This document shows, piece by piece, positions 17,822 through 26,530 of a DNA stretch of 64,000 nucleotides. Origin of the DNA: Epilithonimonas zeae (lineage in GTDB: Bacteria; Bacteroidota; Bacteroidia; Flavobacteriales; Weeksellaceae); NCBI RefSeq assembly GCF_023278365.1, contig NZ_CP075338.1, positions 3,100,001-3,164,000 on the forward strand, read 5' to 3'. Both the position numbers and the translations under genes were made by a program. Each line of letters begins with the position of its first letter. Position 1 is the first letter of the stretch. The notes under the pieces were generated by a model that made no database searches, was not told the DNA's origin, and saw only the letters and a list, made by a program, of their open reading frames with translations.

Positions 17822-17845
17822 CGTTATAATATTGTTTTTATAACG
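17822..17845. promoter_or_regulatory. 24-base palindrome ahead of the TonB-like gene
   Basis: CGTTATAA at 17822-17829 and TTATAACG at 17838-17845 form perfect 8-bp arms around an 8-base spacer. It lies 18 bases before the ATG of the TonB-like gene and may be an operator or an mRNA leader hairpin. Confidence 0.4.
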
Positions 17846-17878
17846 ATTCGTAAATATAAATATTATTTTCGGAAAGGA

Positions 17879-18337
17879 TTAATCGTCAACTTCTATCTCA
17901 TCCGGACGGAAGTGGCATTTTAATTTGAAAGGGATAGGGTTTTCAGAACCAGTATAGAAATCAGTGATTTGTCCTGTCCAAGAAAGCTGAAGGTCACCGG
18001 TTTCATTTTTATCAAACTTCAGTTCATTCTCGAACAAGAATGCCTCTTCATCATCAAAAAGGTCAACTTCTGTGAAAACTTCATCATCTGTATCCTCTAT
18101 GAGGAACGTTTGTCCTTCTAATTCAGATGTTGTAACAGGAAATTCTATAATGTCTAAAGATAATTGCGGGAAATTGTATTGTAAAGAATCATCGTCCACG
18201 TGGTCCAATGAGTCGTTTGTGATAATCTCAACTTCCAAAAAATTCTGCGAGTTGATATAAACAGACTTGCAATAAGTGCTATCGATGAAATATTTCAGAG
18301 TTTCCTCTGGGTGATAAATCTTTAAGATTCCTTTCAT
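17879..18337 (-). CDS. Acidic hypothetical protein
   Basis: I do not recognise this 152-residue protein. It has no signal peptide and no transmembrane segment. It is strongly acidic, with runs such as DHVDDDSLQY, EDTDDEVFTEVDLFDDEEAF and EIEVDD. The pattern of alternating hydrophobic residues suggests a mostly beta cytoplasmic protein. It lies upstream of the TonB-like gene on the same strand, 74 bases from it, and is divergent from the DUF885 lipoprotein gene. The intact, well-spaced reading frame supports a real gene. Confidence 0.65.
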   Translation of the reverse strand: MKGILKIYHPEETLKYFIDSTYCKSVYINSQNFLEVEIITNDSLDHVDDDSLQYNFPQLSLDIIEFPVTTSELEGQTFLIEDTDDEVFTEVDLFDDEEAFLFENELKFDKNETGDLQLSWTGQITDFYTGSENPIPFKLKCHFRPDEIEVDD

Positions 18338-18552
18338 TTTAAGGATAATAGATTATTATAAATTTTTAATTGTGCTGAACAAAGATAAAAAATTGAATGA
18401 ATTTGAAAAATTTTTATTAATTATTTTTGATAATAATCATAAGAATTGGTGTGTCTGTTGATGTTTTGTTAATATATGATGACTTTGCCCTGCAAATGAG
18501 AGGGTGGATTCCTGACTTTAAAATATTATATTTACACTACAAAATTGACAAA

Positions 18553-20349
18553 ATGAAATTTTTTTACAAAATATTGCTGCTCATAGGATTGTCTATCAAT
18601 ATTATTTCCTGTAAAAAAGGAGATTCTCCGATGGTGAAGAATGAAGGATTCAGTACTTCTGATTTGGACTCTATCGCAGCTAATTATTATGAAGAATATT
18701 TGAAATTATATCCTCTGGAAGCTACTTCACAAGGAGACGAAAGATATAATGACCTTTTGCCAAATAATCTGAGCCAGGATTTTATCAAAAAAGAAATTGC
18801 ATTTTATAATTCGGTTCAGAATCAATTGAAGTCGATTGATTATAATAGTTTGGGTAATGATCAGAAAGTAGTTTTTGATGTTCTTGAATATACATTGATC
18901 GACAAACAAGAGCGTTATGCTTATCATCCAGAATATATTCCTTTCACACAATTCGATGGTTTGCCTCTGACTTTTCCTATGTTAGGAAGTGGAAGCGGAA
19001 TTCAGCCTTTCAAAACCGAAAAAGATTATGATAATTGGTTGAAAAGAGTTGATGAATTTCCTCTTTGGATGGATTCTGCTATTGAGAATTTTAGATTAGG
19101 AATTAAAAATAATGTGGTGCTTCCAAAATCATTAGTGCTGAAAATGATTCCACAAATGAAAGCCGATGAAATCACAACTTTCGAAATCGATAAAAATATT
19201 TTCTACGGTCCTATAAAAAACCTTCCGAAAGATTTCAAACCTGTTATTGCGAACAAATATACCAAGCTTTACCAAGATGCCATTAAGAATAAATTGATTC
19301 CGGCTTATCTTAAAATGGCGGATTTCTTAGAAAAAGAATATTTGCCAAAAGCTAGAACGACAGATGGTTATGGAGCTTTACCAAACGGAAATAATATCTA
19401 CGCTTATTATGTGAAAAGCTGGACAACAACTAATAAAGCACCAGAAGAAATCCATAAAACCGGACTTTCTGAAGTTGAAAGACTCAGAAATGATATGGAG
19501 AAAGTGAAAGCTCAAGTCGGTTTCAAGGGTTCTTTGGAAGAATTCCTGAATTATGTAAAAACCGACCCAAAAGCAATGCCTTATAAAACTTCGGCAGAAG
19601 TGTTGGCAGGATTTCAATCCATCCTGGATAAAATCACACCGAAGTTGAAAACGATGTTCAATGTAACGCCGAAAACACCTTTTGAAATTCGTCAAACCGA
19701 AAAATACCGTGAAGCCAGCGCCAGTGCGGAATATATTCAGGGAAGTGCAGACGGGAAGCGTCCCGGGATTTTTTATATACCGATTCCTGATCCGGCAAAA
19801 TTCAATGTGACTTCCGGGATGGAATCTCTTTTCCTTCACGAAGCGATTCCTGGACATCATTATCAGGTTTCTCTGCAACAGGAAAATACCAAGTTGCCTA
19901 AGTTTATGAGATTCGGTTGGATTGGTGCTTATGGTGAAGGTTGGGCATTGTACTGTGAATCATTAGGTTCAGAATTTGGACTTTATACCGACCCTTATCA
20001 AAAAATGGGTTCTTTGAGTGATGAAATGCTGAGAGCTGTTCGCCTTGTGATTGATACTGGAATTCATACAGGACAAATGTCTCGCGAAGAAGCGATTAAA
20101 TATTTCTTGAGCAATGTTGCTTATGATGAAGCCGGCGCAACCGCAGAAGTGGAGCGTTATATGGCTTTGCCTGGACAAGCTTTGAGTTATAAAACGGGTG
20201 CAATGAAAATCCGTGAGTTGAGAAATAAATATCAAAAAGAGCAAGGAAAGAAATTCAATCTGGCATCTTTCCACGATGAGGTTTTAAGTCAAGGTTGTCT
20301 TCCACTAGAAGTGTTGGAACGTAAAATGGAACTTTGGGCAAAGAAATAA
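18553..20349 (+). CDS. DUF885-family metallopeptidase-like lipoprotein
   Basis: The protein is a probable lipoprotein, with a leader ending LSINIISC before Lys-Lys-Gly. The body belongs to the DUF885 family, whose hallmark zinc-binding helix is present as HEAIPGHH at about residues 429-436. A downstream Glu in AYGEGWALYCESLG probably completes the metal site, as in gluzincin peptidases. The frame is open from 18427, but I start at the ATG at 18553 because it gives the lipoprotein leader at once (598 residues). It is probably a periplasmic or surface peptidase of unknown substrate. The HPP-family gene follows after one base. Confidence 0.85.
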   Translation: MKFFYKILLLIGLSINIISCKKGDSPMVKNEGFSTSDLDSIAANYYEEYLKLYPLEATSQGDERYNDLLPNNLSQDFIKKEIAFYNSVQNQLKSIDYNSLGNDQKVVFDVLEYTLIDKQERYAYHPEYIPFTQFDGLPLTFPMLGSGSGIQPFKTEKDYDNWLKRVDEFPLWMDSAIENFRLGIKNNVVLPKSLVLKMIPQMKADEITTFEIDKNIFYGPIKNLPKDFKPVIANKYTKLYQDAIKNKLIPAYLKMADFLEKEYLPKARTTDGYGALPNGNNIYAYYVKSWTTTNKAPEEIHKTGLSEVERLRNDMEKVKAQVGFKGSLEEFLNYVKTDPKAMPYKTSAEVLAGFQSILDKITPKLKTMFNVTPKTPFEIRQTEKYREASASAEYIQGSADGKRPGIFYIPIPDPAKFNVTSGMESLFLHEAIPGHHYQVSLQQENTKLPKFMRFGWIGAYGEGWALYCESLGSEFGLYTDPYQKMGSLSDEMLRAVRLVIDTGIHTGQMSREEAIKYFLSNVAYDEAGATAEVERYMALPGQALSYKTGAMKIRELRNKYQKEQGKKFNLASFHDEVLSQGCLPLEVLERKMELWAKK

Positions 20350-20350
20350 A

Positions 20351-20950
20351 ATGATGAGGAAACATATTAGAAGAAGGCTTAGACACACAAAATACATTTT
20401 TTATCAGGAAACCTTAGTCGATTTCAAAGACCATTTTTGGTCATTTCTAGGCGCTTTTTTCGGGATTGGATTAATTGCATTTTTACAGTCTCAACATTTG
20501 ACCGAGATTGAAAACGTTTTTCTGATTGGCTCATTCGGCGCATCGAGTGTTTTGGTTTACGGCGCTGTAAATAGTCCTTTAGCTCAACCCAGAAATCTCA
20601 TTGGCGGACACGTTTTGTCAGCTTTAGTTGGTGTGACAGCGTATAAATTCTTACCGGATATTCTTTGGTTAAGCGCTTCCATTGCTGTTGCTTCATCAAT
20701 TGTTGTGATGCAAATTACCAAAACAATGCATCCGCCAGGTGGTGCAACGGCTTTGATTGCAGTTCTTCCGGCTGGGAAAATTCAGGCATTAGGATATTGG
20801 TATGTAGTGTCGCCGGTTTTGAGTGGCGTTTTGATTTTATTGATGATGGCTTTGATTTTCAATAATATTCCGAAAGGGAGGAAATATCCGCATCATGTTA
20901 AGCAAACCAAATATTTTCATATGAGGAGAATGTTGAAGAGAAAACATTAA
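20351..20950 (+). CDS. HPP-family membrane protein
   Basis: This 199-residue protein has a basic N-terminus (MMRKHIRRRLRHT) and four to five hydrophobic segments. It carries the HPP-family signature TKTMHPPGGATALIAVLP. Some HPP proteins of cyanobacteria and plants have been linked to nitrite transport, but no such role is established in Bacteroidota. It begins one base after the DUF885 gene and is probably co-transcribed with it. Its stop overlaps the stop of the convergent nth gene by four bases (TTAA), so the two genes share their termination codons. Confidence 0.85.
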   Translation: MMRKHIRRRLRHTKYIFYQETLVDFKDHFWSFLGAFFGIGLIAFLQSQHLTEIENVFLIGSFGASSVLVYGAVNSPLAQPRNLIGGHVLSALVGVTAYKFLPDILWLSASIAVASSIVVMQITKTMHPPGGATALIAVLPAGKIQALGYWYVVSPVLSGVLILLMMALIFNNIPKGRKYPHHVKQTKYFHMRRMLKRKH

Positions 20951-21573
20951 GCTTTTTCTGGAAACAATAATTTCGGAATAAAATCCTTTTCCTTATTGCC
21001 TCTCGCTGGAGAATATTCTCGCCCGTAAAAAATAATCTGAAGGTGCAATTTGTTCCAAACGCTTTCATTCCAAAGACTTTTTGCATCTCTTTCGGTTTCG
21101 ATAACATTTTTTCCTGAGGTTAATTTCCATTGTGTCATCAATCTGTGGATATGTGTATCAACGGGAAACGCTGGAAAGCCGAATCCCTGACTCATCACCA
21201 CAGAAGCTGTTTTGTGACCAACACCAGCCAGACTTTCCAATTCTTCATAAGTTTGTGGTACTACAGAATTGAATTTTTCCACCAAGACTTCTGCCATTTT
21301 TTTTAGGTTTTTCGCTTTGGAATTCGAAAGCCCGATTTCTTTAATTAGTTCCTTGATTTCTTCAACGCTCAACTTGGCCATTTTCTCAGGTGTATCAGCA
21401 ACTGCGAAAAGAGAAGGCGTGACCTGGTTCACTTTTTTGTCCGTTGTCTGTGCAGAAAGAGCAACTGCAACCATCAGAGTATAAGCGTCTTTGTGGTCCA
21501 ACGGAATCGGAACTTCGGGATATAATTTTTCTAATTCTTCCTGAACAATCTTGGCTCTTTGCTTTTTCGTCAT
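20947..21573 (-). CDS. nth: Endonuclease III without the Fe-S cluster
   Basis: This is a DNA glycosylase/AP lyase of the HhH-GPD superfamily that removes oxidised pyrimidines. The helix-hairpin-helix and catalytic lysine are in LAGVGHKTASVV (Lys121), and the catalytic Asp is Asp139 in PVDTHIHRL. Canonical Nth ends in a four-cysteine loop that holds a 4Fe-4S cluster. Here the corresponding segment is IIFYGREYSPARGNKEKDF, and the whole 208-residue protein contains no cysteine at all. Catalysis should be intact, but cluster-dependent DNA sensing is not possible. The promoter faces that of the peroxiredoxin gene. Confidence 0.9.
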   Translation of the reverse strand: MTKKQRAKIVQEELEKLYPEVPIPLDHKDAYTLMVAVALSAQTTDKKVNQVTPSLFAVADTPEKMAKLSVEEIKELIKEIGLSNSKAKNLKKMAEVLVEKFNSVVPQTYEELESLAGVGHKTASVVMSQGFGFPAFPVDTHIHRLMTQWKLTSGKNVIETERDAKSLWNESVWNKLHLQIIFYGREYSPARGNKEKDFIPKLLFPEKA

Positions 21574-21589
21574 TTTGATGGTAAATTTG
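21558..21589 (+). promoter_or_regulatory. Promoter of the peroxiredoxin gene, inside the nth start
   Basis: A -33 TTTG (21558-21561) and a -7 TAAATTTG (21582-21589), 20 bases apart, lie 20 bases ahead of the ATG at 21610. The -33 box lies within the first codons of nth. Confidence 0.6.
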
Positions 21590-21595
21590 TCTCAA

Positions 21596-21603
21596 CAAAA
21601 ATA
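21596..21603 (-). promoter_or_regulatory. Candidate -7 promoter element of nth
   Basis: The minus strand reads TATTTTTG here, 22 bases before the nth ATG. It overlaps the transcription start region expected for the divergent peroxiredoxin promoter. Confidence 0.4.
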
Positions 21604-21609
21604 GAAATT

Positions 21610-22056
21610 ATGTTGAACGTTGGCGATTCTTTACCAGAATTTATTAGAATTAATCAGGAAGGAAAAAATATAGATTCAGAAAAACTAAAAGGCAAAAAAT
21701 TGGTTGTTTTCTTTTATCCGAAAGCAAGCACACCTGGTTGTACTGCCGAGGCTTGTAATTTGAGAGATAATTATTCGGATTTGAAAAAGAAAGGTTTTCA
21801 ATTATTAGGAGTTAGTGCAGATTCTGTGAAGCGTCAGAAAAACTTCAGTGATAAAAATGAGTTGCCATTTGATGTTATTGCGGATGAAAATCACGATATC
21901 ATTGACAAATTTGGGGTTTGGCAGTTGAAGAAGTTTATGGGCAGAGAGTTTATGGGAATTGTGAGAACGACTTTTGTTTTTGATGAAAACGGAATTTGTA
22001 CTCAGGTTATCGATAAAGTGAAAACCAAAGACCACGCTGCACAGATTCTAGATTAA
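21610..22056 (+). CDS. bcp: Thiol peroxidase of the PrxQ/BCP family
   Basis: This is a thioredoxin-dependent peroxiredoxin that reduces hydrogen peroxide and organic hydroperoxides. The peroxidatic cysteine is in PKASTPGCTAEACNLRD, with the resolving cysteine five residues later, the arrangement of two-Cys PrxQ proteins. I start at the ATG at 21610 (MLNVGDSLPEF), giving the usual length of 148 residues. The upstream in-frame codons from 21559 overlap nth and the promoter. It is divergent from nth; both serve against oxidative damage, which may explain the shared control region. Confidence 0.93.
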   Translation: MLNVGDSLPEFIRINQEGKNIDSEKLKGKKLVVFFYPKASTPGCTAEACNLRDNYSDLKKKGFQLLGVSADSVKRQKNFSDKNELPFDVIADENHDIIDKFGVWQLKKFMGREFMGIVRTTFVFDENGICTQVIDKVKTKDHAAQILD

Positions 22057-22128
22057 TTAAATCTTAATCTATAAAATTATAATGTCACTTTTAAATAATT
22101 ATTAATTGAAAACTAAATAAACTCTTCT

Positions 22129-23133
22129 ATGAATAAATATTTCTTGTTATGCTGTATTTTAGTTTTCCAAATTTCTTATTCTCAGACTTTTAAAAATGAT
22201 TCTGTAAAACAATTTATTGATAAATCTTTTACGTTAATACAATCACATTCAATAAATGTAGAAGATTTGGAAAAAATTAAGAGTGATTTATATTCCAAAT
22301 CTGAAAATCTGTCTTCGGTAGATGAATTGGTACCTTTATATGAAGATGTTTTTCAAAAATTAAATGACCATCACGGAGGCTTAAAATATAAAGGCAAAAC
22401 ATATGGCTGGCAAAAACCATTAGTTTCTAACAACTCTTATTTGAAAGAAAAGATAAAGACTGAAAAGACAGTTCACAGTAAAGTCATTGATAAAAAGTAT
22501 GGGTATATAAGAATTCCGGGCAATAATGACTTTTCTTTTAAAAAAGTTGACAGTCTTGCAGATGATATTGTTTCGCACATCAATGCCGTGAATTCCAACA
22601 AAATTAAAGGCTGGATTATTGACCTAAGATTGAACACAGGCGGAAATATGTATCCCATTCTCCTTGGTTTGAAAAATTTCATTGGACGTAATTTAGTCTT
22701 TGGAGGTTTCAAAGATGCCAAAAATCAACCTAGTGGAAAATGGGAGATATATCAGGACAAAATGCTGATTGATGGTGTTGAGTTAGAACATAAAAAAGCT
22801 TTAGAATATCCCATAAGAGAAGCTATACCAGTAATTATTTTGACAAGCTGTTACACAGCCAGTGCTGGGGAAATGACGGCTATTTCCTTTGTTGGGCGCA
22901 AAAAGACTTTTATAGTTGGAGAACCAACTGCGAATTATACGACAGCTGTACAGGGTTTTAAAATCAATAATATAGCAGGTATTAATCTGTCAACAGATTA
23001 TGTGATAGATAGAAACCAAAAGGTTTATAAAAACAATGTAATCCCTGATTTTGAGATTATAGGTGGTGATGATTTGAAGAACTTAGAAAATGACCATAAA
23101 ATTATTAAGGCGTTGCAGTTATTAAAAAGATAG
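22129..23133 (+). CDS. Secreted S41-family peptidase
   Basis: A signal peptide (cleavage likely after ISYSQ) precedes a C-terminal-processing-peptidase-like domain. The S41 hallmarks are present: GWIIDLRLNTGGNMYP, the nucleophile segment ILTSCYTASAGEMTA, and the downstream GRKKTFIVGEPTA, which should carry the general-base lysine. There is no obvious PDZ domain, and the N-terminal part is a helical region of about 110 residues. At 334 residues it is shorter than housekeeping CtpA, as seen in the TSPc-only S41 proteins common in Bacteroidota. The substrate is unknown. The gene appears to be monocistronic. Confidence 0.85.
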   Translation: MNKYFLLCCILVFQISYSQTFKNDSVKQFIDKSFTLIQSHSINVEDLEKIKSDLYSKSENLSSVDELVPLYEDVFQKLNDHHGGLKYKGKTYGWQKPLVSNNSYLKEKIKTEKTVHSKVIDKKYGYIRIPGNNDFSFKKVDSLADDIVSHINAVNSNKIKGWIIDLRLNTGGNMYPILLGLKNFIGRNLVFGGFKDAKNQPSGKWEIYQDKMLIDGVELEHKKALEYPIREAIPVIILTSCYTASAGEMTAISFVGRKKTFIVGEPTANYTTAVQGFKINNIAGINLSTDYVIDRNQKVYKNNVIPDFEIIGGDDLKNLENDHKIIKALQLLKR

Positions 23134-23215
23134 TTTACAGTTACAAAATAAAACCATTAAAATCTGAAATTCAGAAATGGCTCAAAGATAAATTAATTAC
23201 TAAAAATAAAATGAA

Positions 23216-23605
23216 ATGAGAATTGATCATATTGCCTTTTGGGTAAAGGATTTGGAGATGATGAGGTCTTTTTATGAAACTTATTTTGACGCCATTTCCA
23301 ACGAAAAATATATCAATCCGATTAAAAAATTCGAATCCTATTTTCTGAGTTTTGAAAATGGTTCTCGCTTGGAAATAATGTTTCGACCGGACATTACCGA
23401 AGCCAATAATCATAATGAAGTCCAGAAATTAGGATTGATTCATCTCGCTTTTTCGACGGGAAGTAAAGAGAAGGTGAATGAATTGACAGAAAGACTTAGA
23501 AATGACGGTTTTGAAATCATTGGAGAACCGAGAACGACAGGCGACGGTTATTACGAAAGCGTCATTCTGGATCCGGAAAATAATATCATCGAGATTACAG
23601 AATAA
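23216..23605 (+). CDS. VOC-family (glyoxalase-like) protein
   Basis: This 129-residue vicinal-oxygen-chelate domain has the usual metal-ligand positions: His in RIDHIAFWV, Glu in SRLEIMFRP, His in LIHLAFSTG, and Glu in NNIIEITE. Such proteins include glyoxalase I, fosfomycin-resistance enzymes and dioxygenases. The sequence alone does not say which. The gene ends one base before the convergent GyrI-like gene. Confidence 0.82.
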   Translation: MRIDHIAFWVKDLEMMRSFYETYFDAISNEKYINPIKKFESYFLSFENGSRLEIMFRPDITEANNHNEVQKLGLIHLAFSTGSKEKVNELTERLRNDGFEIIGEPRTTGDGYYESVILDPENNIIEITE

Positions 23606-24073
23606 CTATTTTATCGGAATCCAAATCTCTTCCTCAGCAGAATCATCGTTCGGATTATAATGGTCACCGAAAATTTCAAAATGAGGTCTGTTATCAACCT
23701 CGAAGTGATTTTCCGGAATGAAATTTTGAAACAGATATCGGAAAAGTTCCGGTCCGTTTTCCGCTTTTCCTTTGTAGTTGAAAACAAGATATTTTCCACT
23801 TTCTAAGTCAAACAATTCAAAATCATTTGGAATATTATCATAATTAGAGACTTCAGCCAAAGCATATTTTGTGAAAGTTTGATTCGGTGTAAAATTCTCC
23901 GGATAGATTTGAAGCGAGAATAATCGATTCGGAATTCGATTGGTGATTTCATTTCTTCTCATCATCAATTTCTTCCAGATAATAGGTGTTTTATCGTCCT
24001 GAAAAGAAGTTGTAATGCTGAATCCAATCAGTTTTTTTGATTCAATAATTTCGATGCGGTGTGGTAAATTCAT
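23606..24073 (-). CDS. GyrI-like / AraC effector-binding domain protein
   Basis: This stand-alone effector-binding domain of 155 residues is related to GyrI/SbmC and to the ligand domain of AraC-type and BmrR regulators. Family features include the N-terminal RIEIIESKKLIGFSI strand and the WKKLMMRR helix. The C-terminal half has KYLVFNYKGKAENG, then HFEIFGDHYNPNDDSAEEEIWIPI, with the typical late acidic residue. No DNA-binding domain is attached. It is followed on the same strand by nothing closely coupled. A GNAT gene lies 2 bases upstream and is probably in the same transcript. Confidence 0.82.
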   Translation of the reverse strand: MNLPHRIEIIESKKLIGFSITTSFQDDKTPIIWKKLMMRRNEITNRIPNRLFSLQIYPENFTPNQTFTKYALAEVSNYDNIPNDFELFDLESGKYLVFNYKGKAENGPELFRYLFQNFIPENHFEVDNRPHFEIFGDHYNPNDDSAEEEIWIPIK

Positions 24074-24075
24074 TA

Positions 24076-24588
24076 TTATAAATTGAGTTCATAGAGATTA
24101 AGATCAACATCATCATTCGGAATTCTTACCACTTGTTTGAATTTCAGTCCCAATTTTTCAATTAATTTAATTGAAGAGAAATTCTCTGGTAAAGTAATCG
24201 CACTGACTTTTTTAATTCCAAAATCATTGATTCCGATATCCATCACTTTTTTGGCGGATTCGTACGCGTAACCTTTTCCCTCATATTCTTCCAAAAATGC
24301 AAAACCAATATCAACACCGTCAATTCCTTCTCTATCATATAAACCAACAGTCCCGATTTTCGCATTGTTGGATTTCAGAATTATAACACAATTTCCAAAG
24401 CCAAGTCTTTCAATATTGGGTAGATTCTTTTCTCGGATATATTTCTGAGCGTCCTCAAGACTGTGAATATTTCTATCGCCGATATTTTTCAGCCATTTTT
24501 CTGTGTTGACCAATTGCATCATAAATTCAGCATCATCGATATCGACAAGCTTTATGATAAGGCGTTCCGTTTCGTAAGTTTTTGACAT
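24076..24588 (-). CDS. GNAT-family N-acetyltransferase, paralogue 1
   Basis: This RimJ/RimL-type GNAT of 170 residues begins ETERLIIKLVDIDDAEFMMQL. It has the acetyl-CoA-binding motif EGKGYAYESAKKVMD and the late ENFSSIKLIEKLGLKF motif. It is clearly related to the GNAT at 24723-25226, with the same order of motifs (IGDR, YI, GNxV, REGI, DIGF). The pair looks like a tandem duplication. The acceptor substrate is unknown. It is 2 bases ahead of the GyrI-like gene. Confidence 0.87.
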   Translation of the reverse strand: MSKTYETERLIIKLVDIDDAEFMMQLVNTEKWLKNIGDRNIHSLEDAQKYIREKNLPNIERLGFGNCVIILKSNNAKIGTVGLYDREGIDGVDIGFAFLEEYEGKGYAYESAKKVMDIGINDFGIKKVSAITLPENFSSIKLIEKLGLKFKQVVRIPNDDVDLNLYELNL

Positions 24589-24722
24589 TAATTATTAGAA
24601 TATTTTAATCATATAGGAACATTGAAGCGAAATATTAAAATTAGTAAAAAGATTAAATAGAGTAATGTGTTTAATTATTTAAACTTAATCTAAAAATAGA
24701 AAGCTGTGCTTATGTGGTAATA

Positions 24723-25226
24723 TTAATTTTCATAATATCTTAATTCCTCATTATCATCAGGGAAAATGACGTATTTCTGGAACTTCAAACCCAATCTTTC
24801 AATCAATTTTTGAGAAGAAATATTTTCGTCAGAAGTCATTGCTGATATTTTTGTCAAGCCGAAATTACTGGCAACTAATTCTTTTAGTTTCGAAGCTGAT
24901 TCATAAGCAAACCCCTTACCTTCAAAATCCGGAAAGAAAGAAAAACCAATATCAGGAACTTCGATACCTTCTCGGACAAATACGCCAACAGCACCGATTT
25001 TTTTGTCAAGCTCTTTATGAATCACAACATAATTTCCGTAACCTAACTTTTCAATGTGAGGGAGAAATCTGTCCTTAATATATTGTTCTGCATCTTGTTT
25101 GGTGCGGAGCTTTCGGTCGCCAATATGTTTGATGAATGAAGGTAAATTATATAATTCTAGAAAGAAATCTGCATCGTCTAGGTCTGCGACTTTCATTCTT
25201 AATCGTTCGGTTTCGAAGGTTTTCAT
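24723..25226 (-). CDS. GNAT-family N-acetyltransferase, paralogue 2
   Basis: This GNAT is 167 residues long and aligns with the preceding paralogue over its full length. It has the start FETERLRMKVADLDDADFF, the acetyl-CoA site FEGKGFAYESASKLKEL, and ENISSQKLIERLGLKF. The gap to paralogue 1 is 134 bases of AT-rich sequence, so each gene may have its own promoter. The function is unknown, and small-molecule or protein N-terminal acetylation are both possible. Confidence 0.87.
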   Translation of the reverse strand: MKTFETERLRMKVADLDDADFFLELYNLPSFIKHIGDRKLRTKQDAEQYIKDRFLPHIEKLGYGNYVVIHKELDKKIGAVGVFVREGIEVPDIGFSFFPDFEGKGFAYESASKLKELVASNFGLTKISAMTSDENISSQKLIERLGLKFQKYVIFPDDNEELRYYEN

Positions 25227-25376
25227 TTAGTTTTAATGGTCTTAAATATTTTTTAAATTTAAAGATTTGGTTCAATAATTTTCAAAAAATATTATTCTAA
25301 AGTTTTTGATTTAAATTAAACTATTTGCTTCAGGTTTGTTTCAGATCTAAAATTTCATCAATCAAAATTAAAAATT

Positions 25377-26447
25377 TTAAGGAACGATAACGGTAAAAAT
25401 ATAAGCGAAAAGATTAACCAAGAGTACAACGCCGTAAAGAATATTAGTTTTTCCTCGGTTTAAGGACAACATTACGGTGTAAAGCGACAGGGCAAGTAAA
25501 ACCATTGATTTGATATCGAGTCCAAGTAATAAAGGCATTTCGTAGATAATGGAAACTACTGCAACGCAAGGAATTGTCAATCCGATACTCGCAATAGCTG
25601 AACCTAAAGCCAGATTTAAACTTGTTTGAAATTGATTTCTTCTTGCTGCTTTTATCGCCGCCATTCCTTCCGGTAAAAGGACAACAGCTGCAATGATTAC
25701 CCCGACTAATGCTTGTGGTGCTCCAAAGTTATGAACCATATTTTCGATTTGTGGAGACAAAGCTTTTGCTAGAAATACCACGACGCCCAAACAGATAATC
25801 AGGAAAATCAAGCTCATTGTACTTTCGAAGTTGGTTGGTGGTTCTGCATGTGGCTCATCATCGTTTTCCGGAAGAAAATAATTTCTGTGTCTTACAGTTT
25901 GAACCATCAAAAATGTACTGTAAATCACGAGAGACGCTACGGAGAAGAATATGAGTTGCGCTTTGCTAAATGTTGCTGAAAGCTCGCTAGTTGTATAATT
26001 AGGTAAAATCATAGTCATTACGACAATTGCAACGAGACTGATTAAAGCCATATTTCCGGAAGTTCTGGCAAAGAATTGTTCTTTGAATTTGATGCTGCCC
26101 ACCAAAAGACAAGCACCGAGAATTCCGTTCAAAATCAACATTACTGCGGCAAAAACCGTATCTCTTGCGAGTGTATGAGTTTCTTTTCCTCCGGCTACCA
26201 TTAATGATACTATTAATCCTACTTCCAAAACCGTAATGGCAATTGCAAGAATGATGGTTCCAAATGGTTCACCTACTTTATGTGCTACAACTTCTGCGTG
26301 ATGAACGGCTCCTAGAACAGAAGTGATTAACAGAACGCCACCTAACACAGCCAACAAAGGACTGTCGTCTGTAACGCCAAGCAGATAGTAAATTAATGAT
26401 AAGAGCGGGAAAATAAAGGACCAATGAAGTAAGGATTTTAAACTCAT
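25377..26447 (-). CDS. chaA: ChaA-type calcium/sodium:proton antiporter
   Basis: This inner-membrane cation:proton antiporter of the CaCA/ChaA family has 356 residues and about eleven transmembrane segments. It has the two inverted alpha repeats of the family: GEPFGTIILAIAITVLEVGLI in the first half, and VLLPEGMAAIKAARRNQFQT with NLALGSAIASIGLT in the second. The acidic residues that bind cation (Glu in each repeat) are present. The short hydrophilic loop in the middle (ENDDEPHAEPP) joins the halves. It is transcribed alone. Confidence 0.88.
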   Translation of the reverse strand: MSLKSLLHWSFIFPLLSLIYYLLGVTDDSPLLAVLGGVLLITSVLGAVHHAEVVAHKVGEPFGTIILAIAITVLEVGLIVSLMVAGGKETHTLARDTVFAAVMLILNGILGACLLVGSIKFKEQFFARTSGNMALISLVAIVVMTMILPNYTTSELSATFSKAQLIFFSVASLVIYSTFLMVQTVRHRNYFLPENDDEPHAEPPTNFESTMSLIFLIICLGVVVFLAKALSPQIENMVHNFGAPQALVGVIIAAVVLLPEGMAAIKAARRNQFQTSLNLALGSAIASIGLTIPCVAVVSIIYEMPLLLGLDIKSMVLLALSLYTVMLSLNRGKTNILYGVVLLVNLFAYIFTVIVP

Positions 26448-26530
26448 AAAAAATGATTTCTCTAATTTACAAAAAATTACTGAAAATGGTTTTGAGAGAA
26501 TGCTGCAACAAAAAAGCCACCAAACTTTTT

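Noticed and set aside
19378-19878. A 166-codon minus-strand open frame
   Set aside because: It is antisense to the DUF885 gene, which has an intact signature motif in this region. The peptide is rich in Phe, Cys and Arg, as is typical of shadow frames.
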